From contig JANPWX010000026.1 of assembly GCA_024734555.1 (NCBI GenBank), positions 992,848 through 1,056,847 of the forward strand: 64,000 nt of DNA, in the 5' to 3' direction. The notes below the pieces were generated by a model, which did not search any database, was not told where the DNA came from, and was given only the letters and a program-made list of their open reading frames with translations. Made by a program: the position numbers and the translations under genes. Shown here in pieces: positions 50,853-62,500 of this stretch. The first letter of the stretch is position 1. Each line of letters begins with the position of its first letter. This stretch comes from Trochalopteron elliotii (taxonomy: Eukaryota > Chordata > Aves > Passeriformes > Leiothrichidae).

Positions 50853-51555
50853 GGAATCATAAAATAGTTTTTGTTGGAAGAGACCTTTTAAATGTCATCA
50901 AGTTGAACCCTCCTTCAGTGAGCAAGGACATCGCCAACTAGACTCTTAGAGACCCTAACCATGAATGTTTCCAGGGATGGAGCATCTACTACCTCTTGGC
51001 ACAACTTGTTCTAGTGTGTTTCCACCCTCATTAAAAAAACCCCAACAAAAACAAAACTTCTTTCTTATACAGAATCAAAATTAACCCTCCTTGAGTTTAA
51101 TACCATTAGCCCTTGTCCTGTTGCAACAGACTGTGGTAAAATGTTTTTTGCCATCTTCCTTGGAGGGCCCCTTTAGGTACTGAAAGGCTGTTATAAGGTC
51201 TTCCAGGAGCCTTTTGTTCTCCAGGTTGAACAAGCCTGAGTCTCTCTGCCTGTCTTCATTGGAATGGTGTTCATCTTCATGGCCTCCTCTGGACTCAGCC
51301 AATTCTTACTGTGCTGGGCCCCCAGAGCTGGATGCAGCACTGCAGGTGGGGTCTCAGGAGCAGAGCAGAGGGGTATAGTCCCCTCCCTCCCCTGCTGCCC
51401 ATGGGGCTTTGGATGCAGCCCAGGACGTGTTTGGGGTGTGAGTGCACATGGCGAGTCATGTCCAGCCTCTCATCCACCAACACCCTCAAGTCCTGGGCAA
51501 GGCTGCTCTTGATCAGTTCATCCCCCAGCCCGGATTGATGCTGGAAATTACCTGG
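50853..51555 (-). mobile_element. CR1 LINE, 3' part with relic of ORF2 C-terminus
   Basis: This is the longest CR1 copy here, about 700 bp, on the minus strand with its 3' end at GGAATCATAAAATAG (50853). Minus-strand translation at 51302-51081 gives AFQYLKGP and a NLENKRLLEDLI-like segment. 51489-51295 gives VLVDERLDM and RPHLQCCIQLWGP. Both are C-terminal CR1 reverse-transcriptase protein (ORF2) sequence in N-to-C order. The two pieces lie in different frames, so at least one frameshift separates them. An A-rich insertion-like stretch at 51030-51057 interrupts the 3' non-coding part. The copy is inactive and lacks the RT catalytic region. Confidence 0.95.
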
Positions 51556-53437
51556 TTGCAGTTCTCTAACATTTCTAGCTATGTTTATATAAGTTCTAGA
51601 AAATAACCATCCCTACTATTACAGTACAGGTTTTCATATATTTAAAGTGCAAAATAGCCGTGGCAGCCCAAGAACCAGAATTTCAGAAGGCATGAAATCT
51701 GCGCTTGCTTGTTTTGTGTGCAGGCTCTAACAAATCGAGACAGGATAGATAAAGATGAGTCAACATCACACAAAAGGAGTTTTATGTATCTAAGGCCTCC
51801 CATATCCAAATCTCCTATGCTGTTGATTAGCTATATGATATACCAGTAAGTGTCCTCTTCCAAAACAAAATTAATCAAACATGACCACTCCTAACTTGTA
51901 AAGATCAAATTAGTGTGGTATTCCAAACAGGAATGCATGTTTTTATAACTGTCATTAAGAGAGTAATTTGAATTATCATATCTCTGCACTTGCTCCCTGA
52001 TTTCTTGCTACCTATGGAAAATAAATGCACATTCCCTCATGCCCAGTACCATGAAAAAAAAAAATGATAAAAATCAGGATAAATTAAAAAAAATTAATTA
52101 ATTCCATAATGACAAAAAAAGGCTCACTTTAGAAATTTTGAATAACATATTTTGAAATGATATTTTTTAAACTTTTTTTTCAGTGAGGAGCATATAATTA
52201 TATGGCATATCATTGGACATAGAAATGATTTGTTTTTTTTTTAATATAAGGCATTATGTAAATAAGCTTAAAATAAGAAGGCAAAATAAACAAAGTCAAA
52301 TCAATTAAATAAATCTTCTTGACCTGCTAAAATAAAATGCTTTGATGATCTATTGAAATGTAAAAGGATGTTTATGTTTAAGTTTTTCTAATAATTTACT
52401 TTAAATACAAAGATATAGTAGTAATATAAATTTATATGAAATCTTGGTATTTTCACATATTTGGCACTAAAACAAAATCAAAGACATTAAAATGGTCCGT
52501 CAGAAAACAGATATGGTAATTTGGTTCTGTCAAGGAAATGCCATCCTGCATAGTTTTGGGAAGCAGGTTCTCATTTGTTTCCCACAGCCCTTTGGGGCAG
52601 AAAATATGATTAATGGTCCATTTCGATGGGTGCTTAATTACTTTTGCATGTATTTCTTCTGTATGAATTCATGGTGGTTTTTATTAAAGTTTCTATGTCA
52701 ATAAATCATGACAAATGAGTCTCTCTTCAGGAAGGCAGTTATGCAAATGCTAAATCCTTACTGAGGTTCTATAGCATATCAAAACCAGAAAAAAAGGAAT
52801 GCCAGTGAATGAGAATAAAAATATGGATAGGAGCACTTATTCAGGGAGATGTGCTTTTGGCATCATGAGAAGCTTTTTTAACTTTAGTCAGTGGATTTAC
52901 AAATAACCAGTAACAGTAAAAGGTAGTAAAAGTACCTTTAAAAAAAAATCTTCAGTTCTCCAAATAATAATCTCATGTTTGATAGTTGATTTTTTTTCTC
53001 ATATAATTCATTGAATTGTATATTTGCGAAAATGTCCCTGGAGTACCTAGTGCTCCAAATAAACATAATTGTATAGACCTGGCAAAGGGCTATTTATGGT
53101 CTCGCTCCATAATGATACACTGGGGTATAATTTTTCCTTTTTTGTTTGAGATATAAAACATACCCACTATTAAGAACTTTCTTTTTTAAGATCTGTCACA
53201 TAAAATACACTTAATTAGTTGTAAAGCATATATATGCACTAAACAGTTGGGTTTTTTTCCTAAATGCTTGTTGGACTTGATATATGTCTTTAATGGAGTG
53301 AATTTAAAAGAATCATATTCTTCATTACTGTGCAAAATTTAATGTAATTTAGGTGTCAGTAAGGAATAGGAGATAAGTCTGTATCAATTTCCAAATATCC
53401 TAGTCACATTTTTGAAAATACATAGTAGCAATTGCCC

Positions 53438-53456
53438 TTTTTTTTTTTTTTTTTTT
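53438..53456. repeat. Poly-T run
   Basis: Nineteen consecutive T residues. On the minus strand it would be a poly-A tail, but the sequence preceding it there is not a recognised retrocopy. Confidence 0.85.
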
Positions 53457-54179
53457 AAGGTGAATTTTCGATGTGGTAGGTCTGCTCTTTTTTCGTTTGC
53501 TTCTGTGCAAGGGTGAGCCATCAACTGGTATCAGCCTTGGAAGACATAAAGTTTTTTTCCTGTATCATATCATCAGTTATAACTTTTTTTTGCAATCATC
53601 AGGTATGATTTTCCTATATGTGTGAAGCATGATGACATAATCAATAACCTGTTCTGCTTTTAAGGATAATTCTTAAAGTGACTTAGTGTTAGATTCAATC
53701 TCAAACCATACCATAGAACAAAGGATGTGAAGAAGAAAACAGGAAATGAAGAATGAAGGTTATAGCCACCTACTGGGAACATTTTTACAAAGTCTGTGAA
53801 ACAGTGCTTTTGGACATTAGTCAGCATTAAAATTTATCATCACACACATTTGATTTCCACAGGATCTGGTTTCATAAAGGAAAATCCTAATTTCCTTGAA
53901 GTCAGTTTCAAAATTCTCATTCGAATTCGCTATCATTAAAATATTCCCATTAGTAAGGTCAGGATGTAGGAGCCAAAATTGATATGAGTTACTGCTGAGC
54001 ATTGTGATTATTAGCAAGTTAAACATATGAAATTATCCTTCTCTTCAATGTGAGGATATTTTTCCATTTATATGAGTTTGTTAGTCTGCTCTGTGTGTTT
54101 AGAATCCAAACTCTTGAGGACAGAAATTAGTTTAGGAATATTTTGTACAGTCTCTTAACAAAAGGGCTTGCAATTTCGA

Positions 54180-54680
54180 TTTGAGCATCTGGGTGCTATC
54201 AGAATGCAATGGATTCATAATAACTGCATGCAAAACAGCTAGCAGGAAAATTGCATACAGAAAGGCAATTATCTGGAATATGATAATACAGGCTGCCACC
54301 TACGCTGGCTTTTCTTCCTAATGGCTGTTGAAAAAGACTGAGCACCTTTGTTAAGCATTTCAAAGACGGAACAGTGACAGGTGCTATACAGAATTCAAGA
54401 GCTATTGTTTAAACTTAAGCAATATTGACTAAAACTCTGATTTCACCCTAGGAAGCCAATTAATTATAGCTGAGGCTTTATTCAAAAGCTGACATGACAT
54501 AGCTGACAGAATTACGGAGGAAACTGAGTTAGTCATTGACATCAATGATATAAAGTACCCTGATGCTTCTTACCTCATATGAGGGAATAGTTACAAATTG
54601 CTGGTATGGTTGATGATGCACAGCGGTTAATGACATATACAGTGCATTTACTATGGAATAAAAAAAGAAAATTCAGATCT
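54180..54680. promoter_or_regulatory. Possible conserved non-coding element cluster
   Basis: ATTCATAATAACTGCATGCA, GAAAATTGCATACAG, CACCTTTGTTAAGC, GCCAATTAATTATAG, ATGACATCAATGATA-like strings and CGGTTAATGACATATACA occur within 500 bp. These resemble POU, TCF/LEF, homeodomain and TALE sites. There is no repeat signature. The call is inference from motif texture only. Confidence 0.2.
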
Positions 54681-55229
54681 AATTTATATGTATTTGACAG
54701 TCTCAAGGCTTTCACAGGTGATGGTGCTGTTTGAATGGAAATAGGAAATTAAATGAAAATTGAAGGCTTACATCCTTTTCTGTAAGGTGGGCCTCAAGTA
54801 ATAAATGCGGGGGGAGGGGTTGTTTTTTGCATTTTGATAAATTTTAAAGTTGTTCTTCCTTTTTGTTTATTGTGTTAGAAATGAATATTTTTTTCTATTA
54901 AAAGATAAAAACTAAATGCAAAGGGAAATACAGTGTGTTCAGATTGCGTGAAAGATTGGGAGGAAAAAGAATTCTGGTTCTCATAGAGGGTATTTTATCT
55001 AACCTCCTGTCCCTTCAAGTGAAGTGTATTTTGATACTGTTGTTTCAGAAAGTACAAATTAATTCCAAAGTCTCATAACAGGAAGTCTTATATGTAAAGT
55101 TAAAGGTCTTACAACAGGAAAACAGGTCAGGAAAAGGATAAAGAATGGATACGTAAAGAAACATTACAAGGGAGGAGAATACATGGTTACCTTCAAAACT
55201 GGTAAACTAGCTAAGCCTCACAAAATAAT

Positions 55230-56340
55230 TAAGAACAAAAAGTTCTCAATTCTCAATAGAGAATGGATTCCCAAACTCCAAGTAGTCCTGTGACCCACAT
55301 TCCCAGAGCACTAGTACTAGTTAATCATAAAACCAATTGGTTGATTAAAAAAGCAAACCCCCTAAAACTCCCTGTAGTCTTGCCTTTTAATCTAATCACT
55401 TTTAAGACATGCAGGCTTACTTTCCTGGACTTTGAACCCACTTCTCCTATTTATAGGAATGAGCACTAATACTGAGTTAAATGACATCCTGGGACAAGGC
55501 AGGGTATTCCTCCATTCTTCATGAGGTAACTGCCTCTTTCTGCACCGATCGAGTAAATCCAGGAATTAGCAAGAAACCCACACCTAGTAATTGGGATATT
55601 CACTTGGAGAAGCGGACTAGAGTTTTCCTCTTCCTATTCTGGTGGATGTTTAATAATATGAATTTAATACTTGATCTACCAGATAATTGGAAGACCAATG
55701 TGTTTATATGAGAGTCTCCAGAGGGGTTTCTGTCCTCAGGGAGAAAGGGCTGTTTGTTTTACTCACATATGGGAATCAGGACCTCCTATTGGACTTTCTA
55801 ATTTTTAGTTTAGCAAGAGATCATCATCTGGTGTTGGATATGGTCTTAGTCAGCTTTAGAAGCTAGATCTGCAAAGCAGATATTGGCTCAGATAGTTCCG
55901 TTGTATTGAGCAGATCTATTCCCAGTCACTTCCCAGACTATTATCTCAGTGAGAGTCAAACAAGGCCAAATTGAACCTTCGGTCCTTGGTTTAGAAACAT
56001 GGTTGGCAGAGCCCCATAACATACGGCCCTGCTAAGAAACTCCTACTGAGAAAAAGGTGGGGAGACAAGCAGGCAGTTCCATTTACAGGCTTCTTTCCTT
56101 GACTTCCCACAGCACTCTGCAGACTCCCTGTGCTGTTTGCATAACTACAGGTCTGAACAGGTGCCAAAGCTTCTGGTGCATTTTACAAATTGGCGACGAG
56201 ATAAGCTCTGCTGCCGTCCAGAAAAATTATGCCCTGGTCCAACGTGTACTTCATCTAAGGGCTTGGTAGTCACTGCTGAGGCTGTTTTTCACCATCTCAT
56301 CCTCAGTGGGAGATCAATAGAAACAACAATGTTAGCAAAC
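55230..56340. other. Possible old LTR-element fragment
   Basis: The block is less AT-rich than its flanks. It includes the string TTTTACAAATTGGCGACGAG at about 56181-56200. TTTACA resembles an LTR end, and TGGCGACGAG resembles the primer-binding-site start seen in some Ty3/gypsy-type elements. The short plus-strand frames at 55263-55469 and 55481-55711 lie upstream of it, are in different frames and match nothing I know. No matching second LTR or target duplication was found. Confidence 0.15.
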
Positions 56341-58109
56341 ACTAGAGCCTAAAAAATGTCAAAAATCTTAATCATTTTTATTTTTTAATTTTGTATACCC
56401 TTATGTACACCATAAAATCTTGGCTACAAAATACCTTCTGATTCACTAATTAATTTTATTTAGAATTATATCCCTGTAGAGAGGCTAGTGTGTGGCCAGA
56501 CTGTGCTACTAATTACTTACTTTGAACATTACCTCACATTCAACAGGCACACAAAACAATATTTATGAATGTAGGCAGGAAACGGCTAGTGGAACAAAAT
56601 CCAAAAATGTCTCAGAGTTTTTGGATGTTTTAGATTCTGTTGAATTTATTCATATTAATAAAAAATGTTACTATATGGACCAGCGCATCAGAGCTGAGAT
56701 AAAAAAATATATCTGAGGTTTGAGAAATATTCAATCTAATTGATATCAAGGAGGTATCCAAGCAAACTTTATTAATGTGTGCAAGAGCAACCCTAACTAA
56801 GGTAAAATAATGAAAATTTGAGCCAACTGTAATAAAAACTAGATAGTATTTATTCCCTATCAGATGTAACGTCTTACTGTGAATAATGCTGAAAGTATAA
56901 AATTTAAGTGATGCATTAAAATCAGAAGAAATGTGCTTTTGACAGCAAAACTGCAGGTAGTAAATTTATCAGTGATATAAAGGTATAACTAGCCTGGAAG
57001 AGCAGCAGTCATAACCTCCTTCCATAGCCCTTGCATTGTTTGCATGCATCTTTTACAGACAGATTTTGTGAAACATTATCTTAGTTTAATACCATTTACA
57101 GTTTTAAGACAACTTTTGCTACTGGTACTGTCCAAAGTTTTGCCTCATTTTACTCTTACTATAGTGTTTTGCTATTTGTTTTTGCAGTTTTCAGCCTTTG
57201 ATCTCTTACACTTATTTTGTTGGTGAGTCAGGAAAGAATGCTGTGAATTGTTATACAGCAGATGTTCCTAGGAAATAATGTAGTTTTTCAGCTATCTCAG
57301 CAATACTTTTCTTTCCCCCCCCCAGTATATGGTGGTCTCTCTCTTTGGTGTCATAATATGAGTACATTAGGCTTAAGCCAGGTGTTTACCACACACCATT
57401 CTGGTATGTGATGTCTCTGTGAGCTGGTGTGCAGAATACTTACACAATAAACAGAATTCGCTTTGCTAAACTCTGAAAATTCTTATGACAAATACTCTTG
57501 ATATTGTCCCATTTTTTTCCTCTTCTAATATAAAAAAAATTCAAGTAGAATTTCCTGAGGTATCAGTCTTGAGAGAAGGCAGCAAATGGCTTTTCTCTAA
57601 AATCCATTACTTTAAAAGAAAAAGAGAGATCTGTTGTATTGATTGATATATATTCCTGTTCTATAAACCTAGAAGATATGTTGCAGGAAATATTCTTTTT
57701 TTTACGGAGACTTTTTAAAATGACTTTCATAAAAAGAAGCACCTTCATGACTTAATAACCATTACAGGTATTGGCTCTTTTCATGTTTAAGACAGTAATT
57801 TCCTTAATGGAAACAATTGCTTCGCAGAAAATTGACTAATTTTCAAGGAGTTTAGGTTACAAATTCACATATGCAGGATTTTCAGGAATTATGACTAGGT
57901 TAACCACCCACACCATATCTAAAAGAACAGTTCTTTGTTTAGTTTAATAGCATGATGATCCATTTTTTTATTTTTAAGGATAATCCTTATTTGCTTTTCT
58001 TTCTGAAATGCAAGAGAAAGTGGTTGAGCAAGGTCACTGTGAAGGAACATGGAGTATAGAAGTTAAATGATAACGCAAGTTCATTTTCAGTGGAAGGACA
58101 GCAGTAAGT
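56341..58109. other. Unannotated AT-rich DNA
   Basis: No gene recognised. A C-run lies at about 57316-57324. Confidence 0.5.
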
Positions 58110-59540
58110 CCACTTATTTTGGCAGCACCCGGAGAAAGGCCTTTCCCAAACTCCGTGGAAGCGTTGAGGAATCCCTGTGGTGCAGGTAACTCAGTGTGCA
58201 GCTGCAGTACCAGCTGCAGGTTGTGCCCTGGCTGGCGGGAGCTGCTGCCCCTTTGCACAACCAAGGGCACGGGGGCCTGTGGGCTGGTGACTGGACACTC
58301 AGAGACAGCAGGAGCTGGGGACACCCAGATTCTCCTGTGCTTGGACTGTGAGGGTATAAAAGTCCCTTTGTTTGGGGGTCCCTTCTTGAAGGCACCAAGT
58401 GTCGGAGTCCAGGGCGTCCCTTTGGTTGCCCTGGATGGTCACAGACCTCGGCAGAGAGGCCTGGGACTCGAGAGAGAGGGTTTGAATCCTGGACAGGGGG
58501 GCCTGTCCAGGGTGGGTGCCTGGCACAGAGCCCAGAAAGACACAGGCTTTGATTTCAGTCCATGAAACAAGCTTCCAAAATTGAGAGAAGAATTACAAGT
58601 CACAAAGGTGTAACAGACAGACAGTAGCTAATCACTGGGTGGAAAATTTAGTAGTTTTGGGATTCTTAGAATGGAGCTGACTTGGGAACAAGATGGAGAT
58701 TTTAGGGCAGTGCCCTGGGTTCTTCTTGTTCTCCCTTGGCATCCATCTTCTGATGTGACGTGGGCACAAAGTTGTTCAAGGAGATTGGGTGAAAGTAGAA
58801 ACGATCCCTTTAGTATAGGTACTAGGCATTGGCATGGAATTTTAAATAGTAAGTATGCAATTATCTGTATAAGAAGGTAGTGACCTCCCATCACGGGGGG
58901 AGTCACCTGTGTCTGAGTTGCTGTGAATATCTTGGCCGGGCATGGAAAAAATTGTAAGATAAGAAATAATAAGCACGTGAGAAACCCAGAAACAGCAAGA
59001 CCTTGAGACTCCGTTTCATTCTTGCATCTGGCTCAAAGCCTTCAGAGGGCAAAAAAGACTCACTCGTACCACCATCCGAACCACCACCTGAATCTCGGAC
59101 AAAGAGAACCAAAACCCGAGACCAAGCTTGAGCTGTTACTTTGTTATTGCACCAAGATTAAATTATTTTAGGGGTAGAGACATTTGAGAGTCTGCTGTGG
59201 GAAACCTGGGGTTGAGCTGGTGAGGAAACCTGGTGTAACTGTGGGGGTGTAGCTGGGAAGGTGCCTTCATGCCAGCTCAGGTCATGCCAGAGTGGATCCT
59301 GGATGGTTACACAGGGAGTTTTCCTTAGCAGTGTCTGTGTAGGCTCAGCAAACTTTAAATACAGGAGTCTCTGGTGGTTTTGAGACTCAGCCACAGCATA
59401 CTACTGAAGTGTTCAGTACCACTGGAAGTTGTGTAGAATGGAAGCTTTAGACACCCATGGTAGAACTCACTCAAGGAATGGATTCTCTGTTTGCCTAGGG
59501 TGAGGACTGCACACATAGGTAATAAATCAGGGTCAGTGCT
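58110..59540. mobile_element. GC-rich block, probable old inserted repeat (LTR-like part)
   Basis: Composition changes sharply at about 58110: the 60 bases from 58201 are 39/60 G+C, against about one third in most of the window. The part at 58860-59157 reads like the 3' half of an LTR. It has a TATA-like CTGTATAAGAAG, AATAATAA possible poly-A signals near 58968, and a C-rich stretch with CCACCATCCGAACCACCACC that looks like CpG decay. TGTAACAGACAG at 58609 could be an LTR start. I found no convincing target-site duplication or protein. The long plus-strand frame 58119-58565 is open because of composition and overlaps equally open frames on the other strand. Confidence 0.3.
58488..58511. repeat. 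10-bp stem hairpin with GGGG loop
   Basis: CCTGGACAGG (58488-58497) and CCTGTCCAGG (58502-58511) are exact reverse complements around GGGG, inside the GC-rich block. Confidence 0.85.
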
Positions 59541-62500
59541 AAAGATCTTGTCTGGAGCAAAGCAATAAACAGAAAATTAATAACATATGCTCATGTTATC
59601 AGCACCATAAAAGATTGGTGAAGAGGGCTTCAGCTGAACTTTTTTAAAAAACATATGTTTTTGCAGTCATTTGTCTTGTATGCTCTGTATAGATCAGAAG
59701 TGTGAGAATAAGATCCTGTAATTCCATTAAAAGAACTATTTCCTAACATTCAAGGGTTGGCCAGGATGTGCTTAACTTTCTTTATAGTTACTTGTAAGGT
59801 GCTGTGCTTTAGATTAGTGGCTAAAATAGTGTTGACTTAAAAAGAAAAAATCTTAGCAAATCTTCTAAGGAAATAACCCTTAAAACATCCTAGTTTTGAT
59901 TAGGACTGAAAGTGTCATCCTATATATATATGTTGGTCTATCTTTGTGTGACAAAAGACTTGTGTTATAACTAAGAATATAATAGATTCTTTTTCAGGAA
60001 AAAAAAATTGAAAATTTGGTCTCATAAAAAGTATGTGTTTCTTAATGCCCACTCACTTTAGATCAAGGACCTATCCAGGTGTAAAAAAATGCCCTTTTTG
60101 ACTTATTTTCAAGAAGTCCAAGTACATTGAATAAAGAAAAGTAATTCTCCAGTCACATGGTTTGAGCTTTGATAATGTATCCTTTGAGAGTAATGAAAAA
60201 ACCTAAATCTTTTGCAACTCAGCAAATTAATGTAAGAAAAAAGAAAGGGAAATTATTGTATACAGCACATTCAGTAATTAATAAGGCAGTTTGTGCGTCA
60301 AAAAAGTAATAATTGGTTAAAAAGTTTTCAATCATCTCATCCATCTGCCAAAGCATTACAAAAGTAAGTATTTTAACAATTTCTGGAACCTGTCCTTACC
60401 AAACATTTGTTTTTCCGTCTGCAATTAGATTTTTTAGGAAGTACTTTTCTTAATTAAGAAAATACTCGTTTTCTTATTCTCACAGATGATAAAATGGAGA
60501 AGATAAAAGATGATTTGGTTCTTTTATAAAAAGTTGGAAGTAATTCACTTGACAGTTTAGAAAACTAAATACAAACTGTGTAAAGATTGTCCTATCTGAT
60601 CAAAGCTAAAAATATGTATATTTTCTGAACATAGTAGTATGAAAGTAACTCTAGCCATCTTTTAGCTGATTATGGAAATTGACCAAATATAAGAATAAAT
60701 GTCATGGAGTAAAACTGGATTACCACTGTCAACACAGAGTATAAATCTAGTAGTAACGAATTTTCATTCATATTCATGTGTTTCTCATCTAAAATTTAAA
60801 TACAAATTTATCACAAACCACACTTGTGTTATGAATTTTTTTCTCTGAAGGGCATATATTCTAGGAGAATGTACAATTTAAAGTTCTTCAAACATTTAAG
60901 ATATTTACTTCTAGATACGTATTGAAGTTTGGTCTGTTATCTTTTATTTACTGTTCAGACTGATTGGAAAAGCATGTAAGTAAATTTGCTAGGTTGAATG
61001 GAGAAAACAGCAATTTATGCATATTTTAGATGCACATTTTAACCTGATTTTCTTTACAAAATTTTTCAATGCTTAGTCTTCTCTATCTTGGAAAACGCAT
61101 ACAGGTCAAGCTCTTTATTTTCTATGTTTTTAAAATGTGTTTGTCATAAGTTGTAAGTAACATATATAGCTAATGTAAGGAAAACAGTTAAAAAAGAATG
61201 CTATACATTTTGCAGGTGAAAAATCAATATAACTGAATATAATACACCAGTTAGTATATAGAGAAAGTTGCTTTTTGGTGTATGCAAAATAATTACTTTT
61301 TGGAAAGATCATGATATTTAAAAGTTCTGTGGAAGAATGTGTTGGTACATTTAAGTTTATTTAAAAAATAGGAGTGATCACCCTGTGAAAAATACTAAAT
61401 TTTACAGTATGCTTCTTTTCCTTTTCAGTTCTTCCTAATATAAGAACTTAATGAATTTAAGATTTGACAAGTGTTTTGCTTCCATTTTTTTTTTTTCATT
61501 TTTTTAAAGAACAAAAGAACCTGGAATTCAAGATGAGTAGTTAAGAAACAAAATAGCAGTCTGTAAAAGTAGTGCAAAGAGGTTCTTTTAAAGGATATGT
61601 CTCCAGAGTATAGCTATTGAGAGTATATCAAAGATATGCTGCATTTCTCATATCAATTTATAGGATATATTTTACAGAGTTATCGTTTTCCACTGCTAAT
61701 TCCTCAACAGTCCTTTTGCTTTGCAATAAGAATCTTAGTGATGAGTAGTTCTTATATTTGGAATGCTGTATAAGCAGTACTTTTTCTAGACTCACTTCTA
61801 ATCCCATAAATTCAGTATTACTTATCATTCTGATGCTCATGTGAAAAGGATCAGAACCTCATGTGCATTCTGGACATTTAAAGTATCCATGAGCTGACTT
61901 TAAGTGATAGAAATGTATATTAAAAATCTGTGGAACTGGACTTTAAAGCTAGGAATGACATTTTTCCAGTATACTTGTATTCAGTATTCATGGCTATTCC
62001 TGTAACATGATGCCAAACAACTCTATTTTCAGTGGAATCTGAATGGAACCAGTGATTTTGAAGGTAGATAAGTTTCTTTTCTCTTTAAACAATGAAACAA
62101 AAAAGCTTAATAAAAATTACAATTTTTAATAATACAAAAGTTTGAATACTTTTATTTGTGTTCTTTACTAAGCATGAATCTGTATTTTTGCTGTGATGAC
62201 TTACTAAAAATATGCATTCATGGATGAAAAAATGGAACATTAATTTCACTTGACTGTATTATGCAGGTTATAGGAGAGTGCTGCTTTACACAGCTGGTGG
62301 TCAAGGGAAAATACGTGTTAGGAAGAATTTCAATTCTTGAGTTTACCGTTTTGGTGGCTTTAAAATCCTTAGCATGAGGTTAATTACTGTGATCTGTGCC
62401 AGGAAACCATAGAGTTTTTTTTCTAAAAGCTCTGGAGGGAAATAGCGAGTGGGATTTGATAGGAAGGAATTCCAAGGTCAAGATAAGCATTTCTCTTTAT

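Larger units (their letters stand above)
51556..55229. other. Unannotated AT-rich DNA
   Basis: No gene recognised. A 19-base T-run lies at 53438-53456. The stretch 54180-54680 has enhancer-like motif texture and is discussed in the findings. Confidence 0.5.

Noticed and set aside
58478..58494. GGTTTGAATCC, resembling a tRNA/SINE B box
   Set aside because: The flanking bases do not form a T-arm stem and I found no A box or acceptor stem at tRNA spacing.
58119..58565. 148-codon plus-strand open frame, the longest in the window
   Set aside because: It lies in GC-rich sequence where stop codons are scarce, overlaps comparably open minus-strand frames (58034-58324, 58114-58398, 58299-58526), and has no recognised domain.
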